Shown here in pieces: positions 1-8,740 of a stretch of DNA of 64,000 nucleotides (within the stretch, counting starts at the first letter, position 1; the number at the start of each line of letters is the position of its first letter). A program made the position numbers and the translations under genes. The stretch is taken from contig CAVWOU010000006.1 in assembly GCA_963756745.1 (NCBI GenBank), forward strand, positions 248,001-312,000, given 5' to 3'. The notes beneath the pieces were generated by a model. That model made no database searches. It was not told where the DNA came from and saw nothing but the letters and a program-made list of their open reading frames with translations. The stretch is from DASPWW01 sp963756745. GTDB taxonomy: Bacteria; Actinomycetota; Thermoleophilia; Solirubrobacterales; 70-9.

Positions 1-1
1 C

Positions 2-148
2 GGGGTGATCTCGATCAACTCCAACACCTCGGTGCGCATCTCGACGCCGTTCGGCGGCTTCAAGCAGTCGGGAGTCGGCCGCGAGCTGGGCCCCGACGCA
101 CTCGACCACTACACCGAGGTCAAGAACGTGTACTACGCGACCGAGTGA
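2..148 (+). CDS. Aldehyde dehydrogenase, C-terminal end (partial)
   Basis: The window opens inside this gene; the last 48 codons are visible and end at TGA 146-148. The translation contains PFGGFKQSGVGRELG, the C-terminal signature of NAD(P)-dependent aldehyde dehydrogenases, which oxidise an aldehyde to a carboxylate in the cytoplasm. The catalytic Cys and Glu lie upstream, outside the window, so substrate class cannot be judged. The next gene starts 2 bases after the stop, which suggests one operon with the short-chain dehydrogenase. Confidence 0.85.
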   Translation, partial: GVISINSNTSVRISTPFGGFKQSGVGRELGPDALDHYTEVKNVYYATE

Positions 149-150
149 TC

Positions 151-901
151 ATGGGCCGGCTCGACGGCAAGGTATGCGTGATCACGGGGGCCGCGAGCGG
201 AATCGGGGCGGCGACCGCGGCCCTGTTCGAGGCGGAGGGCGCGACCGTCGTCGGAGTGGACCTCGGCGAGGACTCGGTCGGATCCCTCAAGCTCGCCGCG
301 GACGTCACCGACGAGGAGCAGGTCAAGGGCATGTACGCGCGGGCGCGGGAGGAGCTCGGCCGGATCGACGTCCTGTTCAACAACGCCGGGATCAGCCCCG
401 AGGACGACGCCTCGGTGCTCGACACCTCGCTCGAGGCGTGGCAGCGCGTCCAGGACGTGAACCTGAAGGTCGGTGTTCCTGTGCTGCAAGCACGGGATCC
501 CCCACCTGCTCGACGCCAGCGGTGGCTCGGTGATCAACACCGCGTCGTTCGTCGCCGTGATGGGCGCGGCCGTGTCCCAGGTCTCGTACACCGCGTCGAA
601 GGGCGGTGTGCTCGCTATGTCGCGCGAGCTCGGAGTCGAGTTCGCGGACCGGGGCGTCCGGGTGAACGCGTTGTGCCCGGGCCCCGTCAACACCCCGCTG
701 CTGAAGGAGCTGTTCGCGAAGGACCCCGAAAAGGCGGCGAAGCGCCTCGTCCACCTGCCGACCGGGCGCTTCGCGGAGCCCGAGGAGATCGCCCGCGGGG
801 TGTTGTTCCTGGCGAGCGACGACTCGACCTACGTCACCGCCTCGACGTTCCTCGTCGACGGCGGCCTCTCGGCCGCCTACCTCACGCCCGGCCAGGCGTA
901 G
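151..901 (+). pseudogene. Short-chain dehydrogenase/reductase (SDR), frameshifted near codon 106
   Basis: Classical SDR of about 250 residues: NAD-binding TGAASGIG near the N-terminus, NNAG in the middle, catalytic YTASK, and a C-terminal FLVDGG. The first half reads in the frame starting ATG 151 up to NLK near base 468. The second half (FLCCKHGIPHL onward) reads in another frame and stops at 901. Removing one G around 468-470 would give the usual SDR sequence NLKSVFLCCKH, so this is a one-base insertion: either a real inactivating mutation or a read error. A GTG at 145 is an alternative start. It probably works with the preceding aldehyde dehydrogenase in alcohol or aldehyde oxidation (inference). 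Confidence 0.8.
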
Positions 902-904
902 CGC

Positions 905-1620
905 TCAGCGCACCCGCGCCGGCGCGGCGGCCAGCGCCCGCCACGCGTCGAACATCCTGAACGCCTCGGCGGAGGACTCGGGTCCGCCACGCGCTCGCCC
1001 CGCTCGCGGAGTGCCGTTCGGTCGACCCCGAGCTCCGGCAGCTTCGCCGCCTCGTCCTCGGCCCAGCGATCGACGATCGCCGGCGTCGCCTCGGGATGGA
1101 ACTGGAGCCCCAGATGGGGGCCGACGCGGTACGCGTCCGGTCCCGCGGGCGCGGTGGCGATCGTCGTGGCACCAGGTGGAACCGAGAAGACCTGCTCGTG
1201 CACGTGGGCCCACGGGCCCGCCGGAACCAGGTCCGGCTCCTCGGTCTCGGTCTCGAACCACCCCCACACCGGTTGGTCTGAGTCCGCGACGTCGCCGCCG
1301 AGCGCGACCGAGAGCGCCTGGCCCCCGAAGCAGATACCCAGCACCGGAACGTCCGCGTCGACGGCGCGCCGCAAGAGGTCGACCTCGGCCGGAATCCAGG
1401 CCGGATCGCTCTGCGACGCCGAGTGGCTGGAGCCGAGCGCCGCGATCCACGCGAACTCCCGCGGGTCGTCCGGCACGCCGCTTTCCCATGTGCGGATGGT
1501 CCGGTGCGGGATCTGCCGCTCGCGCAGCCAATCCTCGAGCAGCGCCGCGGGAGCGACGTCCTCGTTGTGGAGGACCACGCCCGGGCGACTGTTCGAGCTC
1601 GTTGAGCCGGTTTCAGGCAT
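905..1620 (-). pseudogene. Type 1 glutamine amidotransferase, frameshifted near the C-terminus
   Basis: GMP-synthase-like class I glutamine amidotransferase. The nucleophile Cys sits in VLGICFGGQAL and the His-Glu pair in LQFHPEATP, so the catalytic triad is intact. After GERVAD (about base 978) the frame is lost; the expected end, ESSAEAFRMFDAW to a stop at 905, is in the next frame. Without correction the gene reads on to 877 with an arginine- and proline-rich tail. Such stand-alone domains transfer glutamine ammonia to an unknown partner. It is convergent with the SDR gene. Confidence 0.75.
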
Positions 1621-1689
1621 CGGTTCGACTCTAGCCGACGCCTCACTCGATTAATCATGCCGGGAACGTCGACCCGACGCCCGCCGTGC

Positions 1690-1911
1690 TCAGCTGGAAC
1701 GTAAAGAAGCGGAGGCGCTGGTCGGCCCCGAAGGCTCGCCCGCGCGCGTGTCCTCGAGGTCGTCGGCGTCGACGAGGGCCCAACCGAGGCGTTCGATCAG
1801 TTGCGCCGAGTAGTGGTCCGACTCCAGATCGACGAGGCCGATCCGCTCCTGAAGCAGGACCACCGATTCACCGTCGTCTCGGGAGTTGGTTGTCACGAGA
1901 ATCTCCGGCAC
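1690..1911 (-). CDS. Small hypothetical protein, 73 aa
   Basis: The GTG start at 1911 is chosen because AAAGGAGG lies about 5 bases upstream, an unusually strong ribosome binding site. The product (VPEILVTTNSRDDGESVVLL onward) is acidic, with an ERIG-VDLESDHYSAQLIERLGWAL core that looks like a beta strand followed by a helix. No catalytic motif is visible and I do not recognise the family. A longer start at 1962 is possible but lacks a binding site. Confidence 0.5.
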   Translation of the reverse strand: MPEILVTTNSRDDGESVVLLQERIGLVDLESDHYSAQLIERLGWALVDADDLEDTRAGEPSGPTSASASLRSS

Positions 1912-2012
1912 TTGGCCTCCTTTCGCTCGACGACAGCGAAATCGTCGCGCGGCGACATTCACGTGAGGTCAAAGCTTCGTAATTCTTAGGTGAAGCTTCG
2001 GGTTCCGGGCGA

Positions 2013-3086
2013 TCAGAACAGGCTCGCGGCGGCGCTCGCCGGGACCGGCAGGCCGAGGTGCTCGAAGCCGCGCTCGGTCACCACGCGGCCGCGCGGGGTG
2101 CGCTTGATCAGCCCCTGCTGGAGCAGGTAGGGCTCGAACACGTCCTCGATCGTGTCGCCCTCCTCGTCGATCGCGGCCGCGAGCGTCGAGAGCCCGACCG
2201 GGCCGCCCGAGAACTTGGTCGCGATCGTCGACAGCAGCATGCGGTCGTGGCGGTCCAGCCCGGCGCTGTCGACCTCGAGCATCTCCAGCGCGTCCGCCGC
2301 CATCGGGCCGGTGATCACGCCCTCGCCCCGCACCTCGGCGAAGTCGCGCACCCGCCTCAGCAGCCGGTTGGCGACCCGCGGTGTGCCGCGCGAGCGCTCG
2401 GCGATCACGTGCTCGCCGTCGGGCTCGACCTCGACGCCCATGATTCCCGCCGAGCGCCGGACCACGAGCGCCAGATCTTCGGCCCGGTAGTGCTCGAGCC
2501 GGTGGGAGACGCCGAAGCGGTCGCGCAGCGGCGTCGTGAGCAGCCCCGTCCGGGTGGTGGCGCCGATCAGGGTGAAGGCCGGGAGCTCGAGCGTCACCGT
2601 CCGGGCGCCCGCGCCCTGGCCGAGGACGACGGGCAGGCGGCGCTCCTCCATCGCCGGGTACAGCGTCTCCTCGATCGCGCGATTGAGGCGGTGGATCTCG
2701 TCGATGAAGAACACGCTGCCGGGCTCGAGAGCGGTGAGGAAGGCGGCAATGTCCGCCTTGCGCTCGAGCGCGGGGCCGGCCGTGGCGACGATCGGCGCCT
2801 CCATCTCCGCGGCGACGATGTGCGCGAGCGAGGTCTTGCCGAGGCCGGGCGGGCCCGCAAGCAGCACGTGGTCGAGCGCCTCCTCGCGCCGCCGCGCCGC
2901 CTCGATGAAGATCTCCAGCTGCCCGGTGACCTGCTCCTGGTTGACGAAGTCGCTGAGGCGGCGGGGGCGCAGCGAGCGGTCGAGGTCCTCATCCCCACCC
3001 GCCGCGCGCGCGTCGCCGACGCGCTCGGGCACCTCCGCACCGATGCTCGGGTCGCTCACCCGCGGTGCGGGTTCCACCCCGCTCAC
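2013..3086 (-). CDS. ruvB: Holliday junction branch migration ATPase RuvB
   Basis: AAA+ motor that with RuvA drives branch migration of Holliday junctions. Visible: Walker A GPPGLGKT (about residues 78-85), Walker B FFIDEIHRL (about 127-133), sensor GATTRTGLL, and the C-terminal winged-helix domain ending near GFEHLGLP. At 357 residues it is about 15-20 longer than usual because of a charged, low-complexity N-terminus before LDRSLRPRRL. The GTG start at 3086 overlaps the ruvA stop by 4 bases, so translation is probably coupled. Last gene of ruvC-ruvA-ruvB. Confidence 0.97.
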   Translation of the reverse strand: MSGVEPAPRVSDPSIGAEVPERVGDARAAGGDEDLDRSLRPRRLSDFVNQEQVTGQLEIFIEAARRREEALDHVLLAGPPGLGKTSLAHIVAAEMEAPIVATAGPALERKADIAAFLTALEPGSVFFIDEIHRLNRAIEETLYPAMEERRLPVVLGQGAGARTVTLELPAFTLIGATTRTGLLTTPLRDRFGVSHRLEHYRAEDLALVVRRSAGIMGVEVEPDGEHVIAERSRGTPRVANRLLRRVRDFAEVRGEGVITGPMAADALEMLEVDSAGLDRHDRMLLSTIATKFSGGPVGLSTLAAAIDEEGDTIEDVFEPYLLQQGLIKRTPRGRVVTERGFEHLGLPVPASAAASLF

Positions 3087-3688
3087 GCTGCCTCCTTCGC
3101 GGGTGACGCCTCAGCGGCGCGGCGCAGGGCCGCGGAGATCAGATCCTCGGCGCTCTCGCCGCTGGCACCGCTCATCAGCTCCTCGGCCTCGGCCGGCGTG
3201 TAGCCGAGGTTGACGAGGCCCTCGCGCGCGAGCGAGCGAGGCTCCTCGCTCCCTGCCTCGGCGGCGAGCGCCGCCTCGTCGAGCGACTCGGCGATCTTCT
3301 CGCGCAGCTCGACGATGATCCGGTCGGCCGTCCGCTTCCCGATGCCCGGCACCGCCTGGAAGCGCTTCGCGTCGCCGGTCGCTATCGCGCGCAGGAGCTC
3401 GCGCGGCGGCGCTCCGGACAGCACCGCGATCGCGACCTTCGGGCCGACGCCCGACACGGAGATCAGCTGGAGGAAGAGGTCGCGCTCTTCCTCGGTCGCG
3501 AACCCGTACAGCGACAGCGAGTCGTCGCGCGCGACGAGGTGCGAGTGGAGGGTCGCGTCGCGACCCTTGGCCGGGACCGCCTTCAGGGTCTCGGCCGAGA
3601 CGGCGAGGCGGTACCCGACCCCGCCGGCTTCGAGCACGACGTGATCGGGGCGGCGCACCAGCACCTCCCCGCGAACCGACGCGATCAC
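3083..3688 (-). CDS. ruvA: Holliday junction DNA-binding protein RuvA
   Basis: 201-residue tetrameric protein that holds the four-way junction for RuvB. The N-terminal OB fold (IASVRGEVL onward) is followed by two helix-hairpin-helix motifs (ISVSGVGPKVAIAVL and VPGIGKRTADRIIVEL) and a C-terminal RuvB-contact domain after an Ala/Glu-rich linker. The GTG at 3688 is the start, since upstream sequence in this frame belongs to ruvC in another frame. It overlaps the ruvC stop by 4 bases. Confidence 0.97.
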   Translation of the reverse strand: MIASVRGEVLVRRPDHVVLEAGGVGYRLAVSAETLKAVPAKGRDATLHSHLVARDDSLSLYGFATEEERDLFLQLISVSGVGPKVAIAVLSGAPPRELLRAIATGDAKRFQAVPGIGKRTADRIIVELREKIAESLDEAALAAEAGSEEPRSLAREGLVNLGYTPAEAEELMSGASGESAEDLISAALRRAAEASPAKEAA

Positions 3689-4233
3689 CCGGCCTCGGCC
3701 TCCGGGAGCGACGCGCTGACGGCGGCGGGCGCCTTCGCGAACGCCGCCCGCCCGCGCTGGGCCGGGGCGTGCGCCGCGTGGCAGATCGCGACCGCGAGCG
3801 CGTCCGCCGCGTGATCGGATTGCGGTGGCTCCGGCAGCCCGAGCAGCGACCCCACCATCCGCTGCACCTGGTCCTTCGATGCGCCCCCCGAGCCGCACAC
3901 GGCCATCTTCACCGCCTGGGGCGTGTAGTCGAAGCACGGCACCTCGCGCTCGGCGGCGGCGAGCATCGCGACACCGCGAGCCTGGCCGACGCCGATCGCG
4001 GAGCGCACGTTCTTGCCGAAGTAGACATCCTCGAGCGCCAGGGCGGCCGGCTCGTGCCACGTCACGAGCTCGGCTATCGCGGCGTGGATGCGCGCCAGCC
4101 GCCGTTCGGGGGAGTCCTCGCCGGGCGCTTCGACGACGCCGCCGTCGATCGCGCTCATCTGCGATCCCGCGAGCCGCACGATGCCGAATCCCGTGTTCGC
4201 CACCCCCGGGTCAATTCCCATGACCACGAGCAT
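3685..4233 (-). CDS. ruvC: Crossover junction endodeoxyribonuclease RuvC
   Basis: RNase H-fold resolvase, 182 residues. The acidic active-site positions are visible: Asp8 in GIDPG, Glu68 in ALEDVYF, and His141 and Asp144 in SDHAADALAVA; a His at the third position is also found in Thermus RuvC. First gene of the resolvasome operon. The Ala-rich C-terminal extension after CHAAHAPAQ is probably disordered. Confidence 0.97.
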   Translation of the reverse strand: MLVVMGIDPGVANTGFGIVRLAGSQMSAIDGGVVEAPGEDSPERRLARIHAAIAELVTWHEPAALALEDVYFGKNVRSAIGVGQARGVAMLAAAEREVPCFDYTPQAVKMAVCGSGGASKDQVQRMVGSLLGLPEPPQSDHAADALAVAICHAAHAPAQRGRAAFAKAPAAVSASLPEAEAG

Positions 4234-4303
4234 GGGTACTGATTCTGGCCTCCGGCTCGGATGCCTCCCTAGATCGCTCTCGTGCTCATTTCGCGCGCGT
4301 TGC

Positions 4304-4861
4304 TCACTTCTTCTTCTTCTTCTTGTAGTCGAGCCCGAGCGCCCAGCAGTTCACGAGTCCGGACGTCCCGCCCGCCTGGTCGTAGGCAAACAGGCTCCAC
4401 GTGCCCTTCGACCCGTCGCCGTTGAACAGCCCCAGCGACTCGGCCGGACGGTACGCGCCGTTGAAAGGTGCCGCGCCCGTCTGGATGAACGTGGGTGCCG
4501 CTCCGTCGAACACGGTGAAGCCTGAGCAGCCGGCCGTACCGGAACCGAAGTCGTTGCCGGTCCCACCGACGTTCCTGGCCAGCGCGACGTACTTCTCGCC
4601 TCTGAACAGGTAGAGGTTGAGCTGGCTCACGTTGGGATGCGAGATCCGCACCGCGACGTCGACGTCCTTCACCGTTCCCTTCTTGCCCACACCGATCGGA
4701 GCGAAGACCCCCGTCGGGGTGCTGTTCGGAATCGGCGTGTTGATCACGCCGCTCGAGAAGAGCTTGGTCTTCGCGGTCGCGACCCCGGGTGCGCACAGCA
4801 TCGCGGCCGCGACCGCTGCCACGGCAAGCGTCGCGAGGCCTGCCTCCTTACCTCGTCTCAT
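4304..4861 (-). CDS. Secreted protein with proprotein convertase P-domain
   Basis: 185 residues. A signal peptide covers about residues 1-30 (hydrophobic Ala/Val run ending GVATA). The rest resembles the P (Homo B) beta-sandwich that follows subtilisin-like proteases: KDVDVAVRISHPNVSQLNLYL, then GTWSLFAYDQAGG and a final NCWALGLDY. There is no protease domain, so this is a free-standing exported P-domain. It ends in six lysines. The leader before ATG has CCACAGAAGGGA, the same box seen before three other secreted-protein genes here. Confidence 0.8.
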   Translation of the reverse strand: MRRGKEAGLATLAVAAVAAAMLCAPGVATAKTKLFSSGVINTPIPNSTPTGVFAPIGVGKKGTVKDVDVAVRISHPNVSQLNLYLFRGEKYVALARNVGGTGNDFGSGTAGCSGFTVFDGAAPTFIQTGAAPFNGAYRPAESLGLFNGDGSKGTWSLFAYDQAGGTSGLVNCWALGLDYKKKKKK

Positions 4862-4924
4862 TGGAGTGCTCCCTTCTGTGGTCGAGGTTCCCCTGCCCTA
4901 CGACCCGCGCGCGATCCTACCGAG

Positions 4925-5674
4925 CTATGCGGTGGCCTGCTCGAGCACCTCGGCCGGAATGTCGAAGTTGGCATGCACCGCGTCTACGTCGTCCTGCTCG
5001 TCGAGGGCCTCCATCAGGCGCATCAGCGGCCGGGCGTCCCCCTCGTCGACCTCGACGATGCTGCGCGGCTCCATCGTGAGCTCCGACGACTCGATCTCGA
5101 TCCCGGCCTGCTCGAGCGCAGCGCGGACGGCGGACAGGGCTCCGGGCGCGGAGACCACTTTGAGCAGGTCGCCGTCCTCGCTCACGTCCTCGGCCCCCGC
5201 GTCGATCGCCGGCATCAGGTCGTCCTCCGAGTAGCGATCGGCGTCGACGAGCACCACGCCGCGGGTCTCGAAGATCCACGCGACCGAGCCGGGCTCACCG
5301 AGGCTGCCGCCGTGCTTGTCGAACGCGTGGCGGACGTCCGCCCCCGTGCGGTTGCGGTTGTCGGTCAGGGCCTCGACGAGGATCGCGGCGCCGCCGGGCC
5401 CGTATCCCTCGTAGACCGCGCGCTCGATCTCCCCCGCCGCTCCACCCTCGCCCGTGCCGCGGTCGATCGCCCGCTGGATGTTCTCCTTGGGCATCGAGTA
5501 GTCCCGCGCCTTCTGGACCGCGGTTGCGAGGGCGGCGTTTCCTTCCGGGTCGCCTCCGCCCTCACGCGCCGCGACCGTGATCGCGCGGGCGAGCTTCGTG
5601 AACTGCTTCCCGCGCTTCGCGTCGGTCGCGGCCTTCTTGTGCTTGATCTGCGCCCACTTCGAGTGCCCGGACAT
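4925..5674 (-). CDS. yebC: YebC/PmpR family protein
   Basis: 249 residues, normal for the family. The hallmark N-terminus MSGHSKWAQIKHKKAATDAKRG is present in slightly split form (MSGHSKWAQIKHKK, then ATDAKRG), followed by YSMPKENIQRAIDRG and NRNRTGADVRHAFDKHGG. Members are described as DNA-binding transcriptional regulators and more recently as ribosome-associated factors that help with difficult peptide stretches. It often lies near ruvCAB in actinobacteria, as here; the P-domain gene separates them. Confidence 0.95.
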   Translation of the reverse strand: MSGHSKWAQIKHKKAATDAKRGKQFTKLARAITVAAREGGGDPEGNAALATAVQKARDYSMPKENIQRAIDRGTGEGGAAGEIERAVYEGYGPGGAAILVEALTDNRNRTGADVRHAFDKHGGSLGEPGSVAWIFETRGVVLVDADRYSEDDLMPAIDAGAEDVSEDGDLLKVVSAPGALSAVRAALEQAGIEIESSELTMEPRSIVEVDEGDARPLMRLMEALDEQDDVDAVHANFDIPAEVLEQATA

Positions 5675-5713
5675 GGCGCTGATGTTAGGAGGCGCGCGGG
5701 CACTCGGTGCGGC

Positions 5714-5748
5714 GCCGGCAGGGACGCCGGAATGGCGTCCCTGCCGGC
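5714..5748 (-). terminator. Perfect 15-bp hairpin, probable terminator
   Basis: Arms at 5714-5728 and 5734-5748 are exact reverse complements (GCCGGCAGGGACGCC) around a 5-base loop. There is no T-run. It lies between yebC and the 3' end of the upstream pdxS-pdxT-aminopeptidase operon on the same strand. Confidence 0.55.
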
Positions 5749-5940
5749 CCTGGTGGCATCCCTACCTCACCTAACGGCGACGGCCGGGTCCTGGGGCCCC
5801 GGCCGTCGTGCCTTGCATCCCTCCTGGGGCGCTCGTCCCAGGCGCCTGCAAGCTGAAATCACTCCGACGCACAGACGCGCGCACTTCCTACAACCGTCCA
5901 ACCACCAGGAAGTTGCGGTGCACCCAAAGGTGTCCCAGAC

Positions 5941-6022
5941 CCCGCGAAGCGGACGCGGGAGCGAGCGAGCAAGGCTGCCGGTCATTTGCGTGCGAGCGAG
6001 CGGGAGCGGAGCATTTCGCGGG
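5941..6022 (-). repeat. Structured intergenic repeat, copy 1
   Basis: Outer arms CCCGCGAA (5941-5948) and TTCGCGGG (6015-6022) pair perfectly. The interior shares GCGGACGCGGGAGCGAGC and GAGCGGGAGCGGAGCA with copy 2 at 8628-8733. It begins 7 bases after the stop of the minus-strand aminopeptidase gene, so it would lie at that transcript's 3' end. Confidence 0.6.
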
Positions 6023-6028
6023 AGTTAT

Positions 6029-7132
6029 TCACACCACGAAGCGGCCGTCCTCCTGCAGGGTCTCGCCGTCGACCGTGATTCGCCCGCCGCGACGCAGGTC
6101 GCAGATCATGTCCCAGTGGACGGCGCTCTCGTTGACCCCGCCCGTCTCGGGGTAGCTGCGCCCGACCGCGAGGTGGACCGTGCCGCCGATCTTCTCGTCG
6201 AGGAGGATCTCGCGCGTCGCGTCGGTGATCCCGTAGTTGGTACCGATCCCGAGCTCGCCGAGGCGCCGCGCACCGTCGTCGGTGTCGAGAGTCTGATTCA
6301 GGAACTCCTCCCCGCGCTCGGCGCTCGCGTCGACGACCCTGCCGCCCTCGAACCGAAACCGGACCCCGGAGACCTCGCGGCCCGAGTACGTCGCCGGGAG
6401 GTGAAATGTGATCTCGCCTTCGGCCGTGTCCTCGAGCGGTCCGGTGAAGAACTCGCCGTCGGGCATGTTGTGCTTGCCGTCCGCGGCGATGAACGTGCGC
6501 CCGGCGATCCCGACCCGCAGGTCCGTGCCCGGCCCCTCGATCCGGACCTCCTCTCGATCCTGGATCCAGTCCCGTAGCCGCTCGACCTCCTCGGACTGGC
6601 GCTTCCACGCCTCCACCGGATCGGGCTCGTCTGCGAGGCAGGCGCCGAAGTAGAAGTCCTCGTAGTCGGCGAGGCTCATCTCGGCCTCCGACGCGTAGGC
6701 GTGGGTTGGGAACAGCGTCAGCGCCCAGCGGTACTCCCCGGCCGCGGAGCGCTCGAGCGCCGTGCGCATGATCGGCTCCATCGCGCGCTGGCGCTGCGTC
6801 TGGCGCTCCGGGGGCACCCCCGAGAGCTCGCGGGTGTTGGAGCTCGCCATCACCATGATCCGCGCGTCGGCGTTCTCGGCCGCCCACCTGGAGACCGGCG
6901 AGACCCACTCGAGCTGCTCGTCGCCGGCGTGCTTGAAGTACGTCGCCGCCTGACCCTCCATCGTGATGTTCACGATCGGATTTCCCCCGGCCTTGAGCAC
7001 CTCCTCGTACACCGCCTGGAGCAGCGGCTGGGCGGCGACCTCCCCCTCGATCAGGCAGGCATCGCCGCGCTTGATCTCGGTCGAGTAGCCGACGAGGACC
7101 CGCGCCAGCGCGGTGACACGCGGGTCCCTCAC
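6029..7132 (-). CDS. M29 family aminopeptidase
   Basis: 367 residues, resembling thermophilic aminopeptidases (AmpS/aminopeptidase T), two-metal cytoplasmic enzymes that remove N-terminal residues. Supporting stretches: YSTEIKRGDACLIEGEVAAQPL at the N-terminus (given in parts: YSTEIKRGD, then PLLQAVYEEV), the metal-ligand region GEFFTGPLEDTAEGEI, GIGTNYGITDATREILLDEK in pieces around LGIGTNYG, and the C-terminal HLAVGRSYPETGG with SAVHWDMI. The GTG start at 7132 overlaps the pdxT stop by 4 bases, so it is the last gene of the pdx operon. Confidence 0.9.
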   Translation of the reverse strand: MRDPRVTALARVLVGYSTEIKRGDACLIEGEVAAQPLLQAVYEEVLKAGGNPIVNITMEGQAATYFKHAGDEQLEWVSPVSRWAAENADARIMVMASSNTRELSGVPPERQTQRQRAMEPIMRTALERSAAGEYRWALTLFPTHAYASEAEMSLADYEDFYFGACLADEPDPVEAWKRQSEEVERLRDWIQDREEVRIEGPGTDLRVGIAGRTFIAADGKHNMPDGEFFTGPLEDTAEGEITFHLPATYSGREVSGVRFRFEGGRVVDASAERGEEFLNQTLDTDDGARRLGELGIGTNYGITDATREILLDEKIGGTVHLAVGRSYPETGGVNESAVHWDMICDLRRGGRITVDGETLQEDGRFVV

Positions 7133-7710
7133 CGCACGCGCTCCGCCCGCTCGCGCGCGGCGGTCGCCATCGCCATGAACAGCGCGTGGAGGCGCGAGTC
7201 GTCGGTCAACTCCGGATGGAACGCGCACGCGAGCAGGGTCCCCTCCCGCACGACAACCGGGTGGCCGTCGTAGCGCGCCAGCACGTCGACGTCGGGTCCG
7301 GCCTCCTCGATCCACGGCGCGCGGATGAACACCGCCCGCACCGGGTCCGGTCCGAGTCCCTCGACCTCGAGATCGGCCTCGAATGAATCGAGCTGGCGCC
7401 CGAACGCGTTTCGACGCGCGACCGTGTCCATCAGCCCGAGGTGGTCGCGGTCGAGCATGATCATCCCGGCGCACGTCCCGAGCACCGGGCGCCCGTCCTC
7501 CGCGTGTGCGCGAATCGGCGCCTCGAGCCCGTCGCGTTCGATCGCGCGGGAGATCGTCGTGCTCTCTCCGCCCGGGATCACCAACCCGTCGAGGTCGGAG
7601 AGCTGCTCCGTGGTCCGCACCTCCACAGGGGTCGCGCCGAGCGGGCGCAGAACGCGCGCGTGCGCGGCGAAGTCGCCCTGGGCCGCGAGGATCCCGATGC
7701 GCAGGCTCAC
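7129..7710 (-). CDS. pdxT: Pyridoxal 5'-phosphate synthase glutaminase subunit PdxT
   Basis: 193 residues. Class I glutaminase that releases ammonia from glutamine for PdxS. The oxyanion region IPGGEST, nucleophile Cys80 in LGTCAGM, and His165/Glu167 in AFHPEL complete the triad. The GTG start overlaps the pdxS stop by 4 bases. Confidence 0.96.
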   Translation of the reverse strand: MSLRIGILAAQGDFAAHARVLRPLGATPVEVRTTEQLSDLDGLVIPGGESTTISRAIERDGLEAPIRAHAEDGRPVLGTCAGMIMLDRDHLGLMDTVARRNAFGRQLDSFEADLEVEGLGPDPVRAVFIRAPWIEEAGPDVDVLARYDGHPVVVREGTLLACAFHPELTDDSRLHALFMAMATAARERAERVR

Positions 7711-8594
7711 CAGCCGCGCTGCTGGAGCAGAGAGCCCTCCTCGGCGAGCTGGGCGATGTCGTCGCCGCGCATCGGCTCACCGAGCTCGGCCGAGGCCGCG
7801 GCCACCCGCTCGGCGTCCTCGAAATGGGTGGTCGCCTCGACGATCGCGCGCGCCCGTCGCGGCGGATCCTCGCTCTTGAAGATCCCCGAGCCGACGAAGT
7901 TCCCCTCGGCGCCCAGCTGCATCATCAGCGCGGCGTCCGCCGGGGTCGCGATCCCGCCGGCGCAGAACACCGGCACGGGGAGCCACCGTCGCTCCGCGAC
8001 GTCGCGGACGATCTCGAGCGGAGCGCGTAGCTCCTTCGCCGCGCTCGGAAGCTCCTCGGCGCCGAGCGACGAGAGCCGACGAATCCCGCCCGTGATCTCG
8101 CGCATGTGGCGAACGGCCTCGACGATGTTGCCGGTGCCGGCCTCGCCCTTCGAGCGGATCATCGCGGCGCCCTCGGCCAGCCGGCGAAGCGCCTCGCCGA
8201 GGTCGGTCGCGCCGCACACGAAAGGGACCTCGAACGCGTGCTTGTCGATGTGGTTGTGCTCGTCCGCGGGTGTGAGCACCTCGGACTCGTCGACGTAGTC
8301 GACCTCGAGCGACTGGAGCACCTGGGCCTCGGCGAAGTGGCCGATCCGCGCCTTCGCCATCACCGGGATCGTCACCGCGTCCTGGATCTCCTTGATCACC
8401 CTTGGGCTCGCCATCCGCGCGACGCCGCCCTCGGCCCGGATATCTGCCGGCACGCGCTCGAGCGCCATCACCGCGACCGCGCCCGCCTCCTCGGCGATGC
8501 TCGCCTGCTCGGCCGTGGTCACGTCCATGATCACGCCGCCCTTGAGCATCTCGGCGAGGCCCGTCTTGACGCGGAATGTCGCTCGCTCGGCCAT
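7707..8594 (-). CDS. pdxS: Pyridoxal 5'-phosphate synthase lyase subunit PdxS
   Basis: 295 residues. TIM-barrel synthase that builds PLP from ribose 5-phosphate, glyceraldehyde 3-phosphate and PdxT-derived ammonia. Visible: Asp24 in GGVIMDVT, Schiff-base Lys81 in VMAKARIGHF, and the phosphate loops GEAGTGN and FVGSGIFKSEDP. First gene of pdxS-pdxT-M29. The adjacent RpiR-type regulator has a separate transcription unit, divided by the structured repeat. Confidence 0.97.
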   Translation of the reverse strand: MAERATFRVKTGLAEMLKGGVIMDVTTAEQASIAEEAGAVAVMALERVPADIRAEGGVARMASPRVIKEIQDAVTIPVMAKARIGHFAEAQVLQSLEVDYVDESEVLTPADEHNHIDKHAFEVPFVCGATDLGEALRRLAEGAAMIRSKGEAGTGNIVEAVRHMREITGGIRRLSSLGAEELPSAAKELRAPLEIVRDVAERRWLPVPVFCAGGIATPADAALMMQLGAEGNFVGSGIFKSEDPPRRARAIVEATTHFEDAERVAAASAELGEPMRGDDIAQLAEEGSLLQQRGW

Positions 8595-8627
8595 CCCGTC
8601 AAATATAGACGTCAGCCTGCGGCGAAC

Positions 8628-8733
8628 CCCGCCGGCGGACGCGGGAGCGAGCAACTTCAAAGCGGCAAGTTCGCGAGCGAACTTGCCGGTGGTATTTGGG
8701 TCGAGCGCGAGCGGGAGCGGAGCAGCCGGCGGG
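8628..8733 (-). repeat. Structured intergenic repeat, copy 2
   Basis: Outer arms CCCGCCGGC (8628-8636) and GCCGGCGGG (8725-8733) pair perfectly. An inner inverted repeat GGCAAGTTCG / CGAACTTGCC is also perfect. The interior blocks are shared with copy 1, but the outer arms differ in sequence while still pairing. It starts 7 bases after the stop of the RpiR-type gene. Confidence 0.6.
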
Positions 8734-8740
8734 TTGGTTC

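Noticed and set aside
4637..6577. Very long plus-strand open frame
   Set aside because: It runs antisense to a P-domain gene, yebC and the aminopeptidase gene. Long antisense frames are expected at this GC content.
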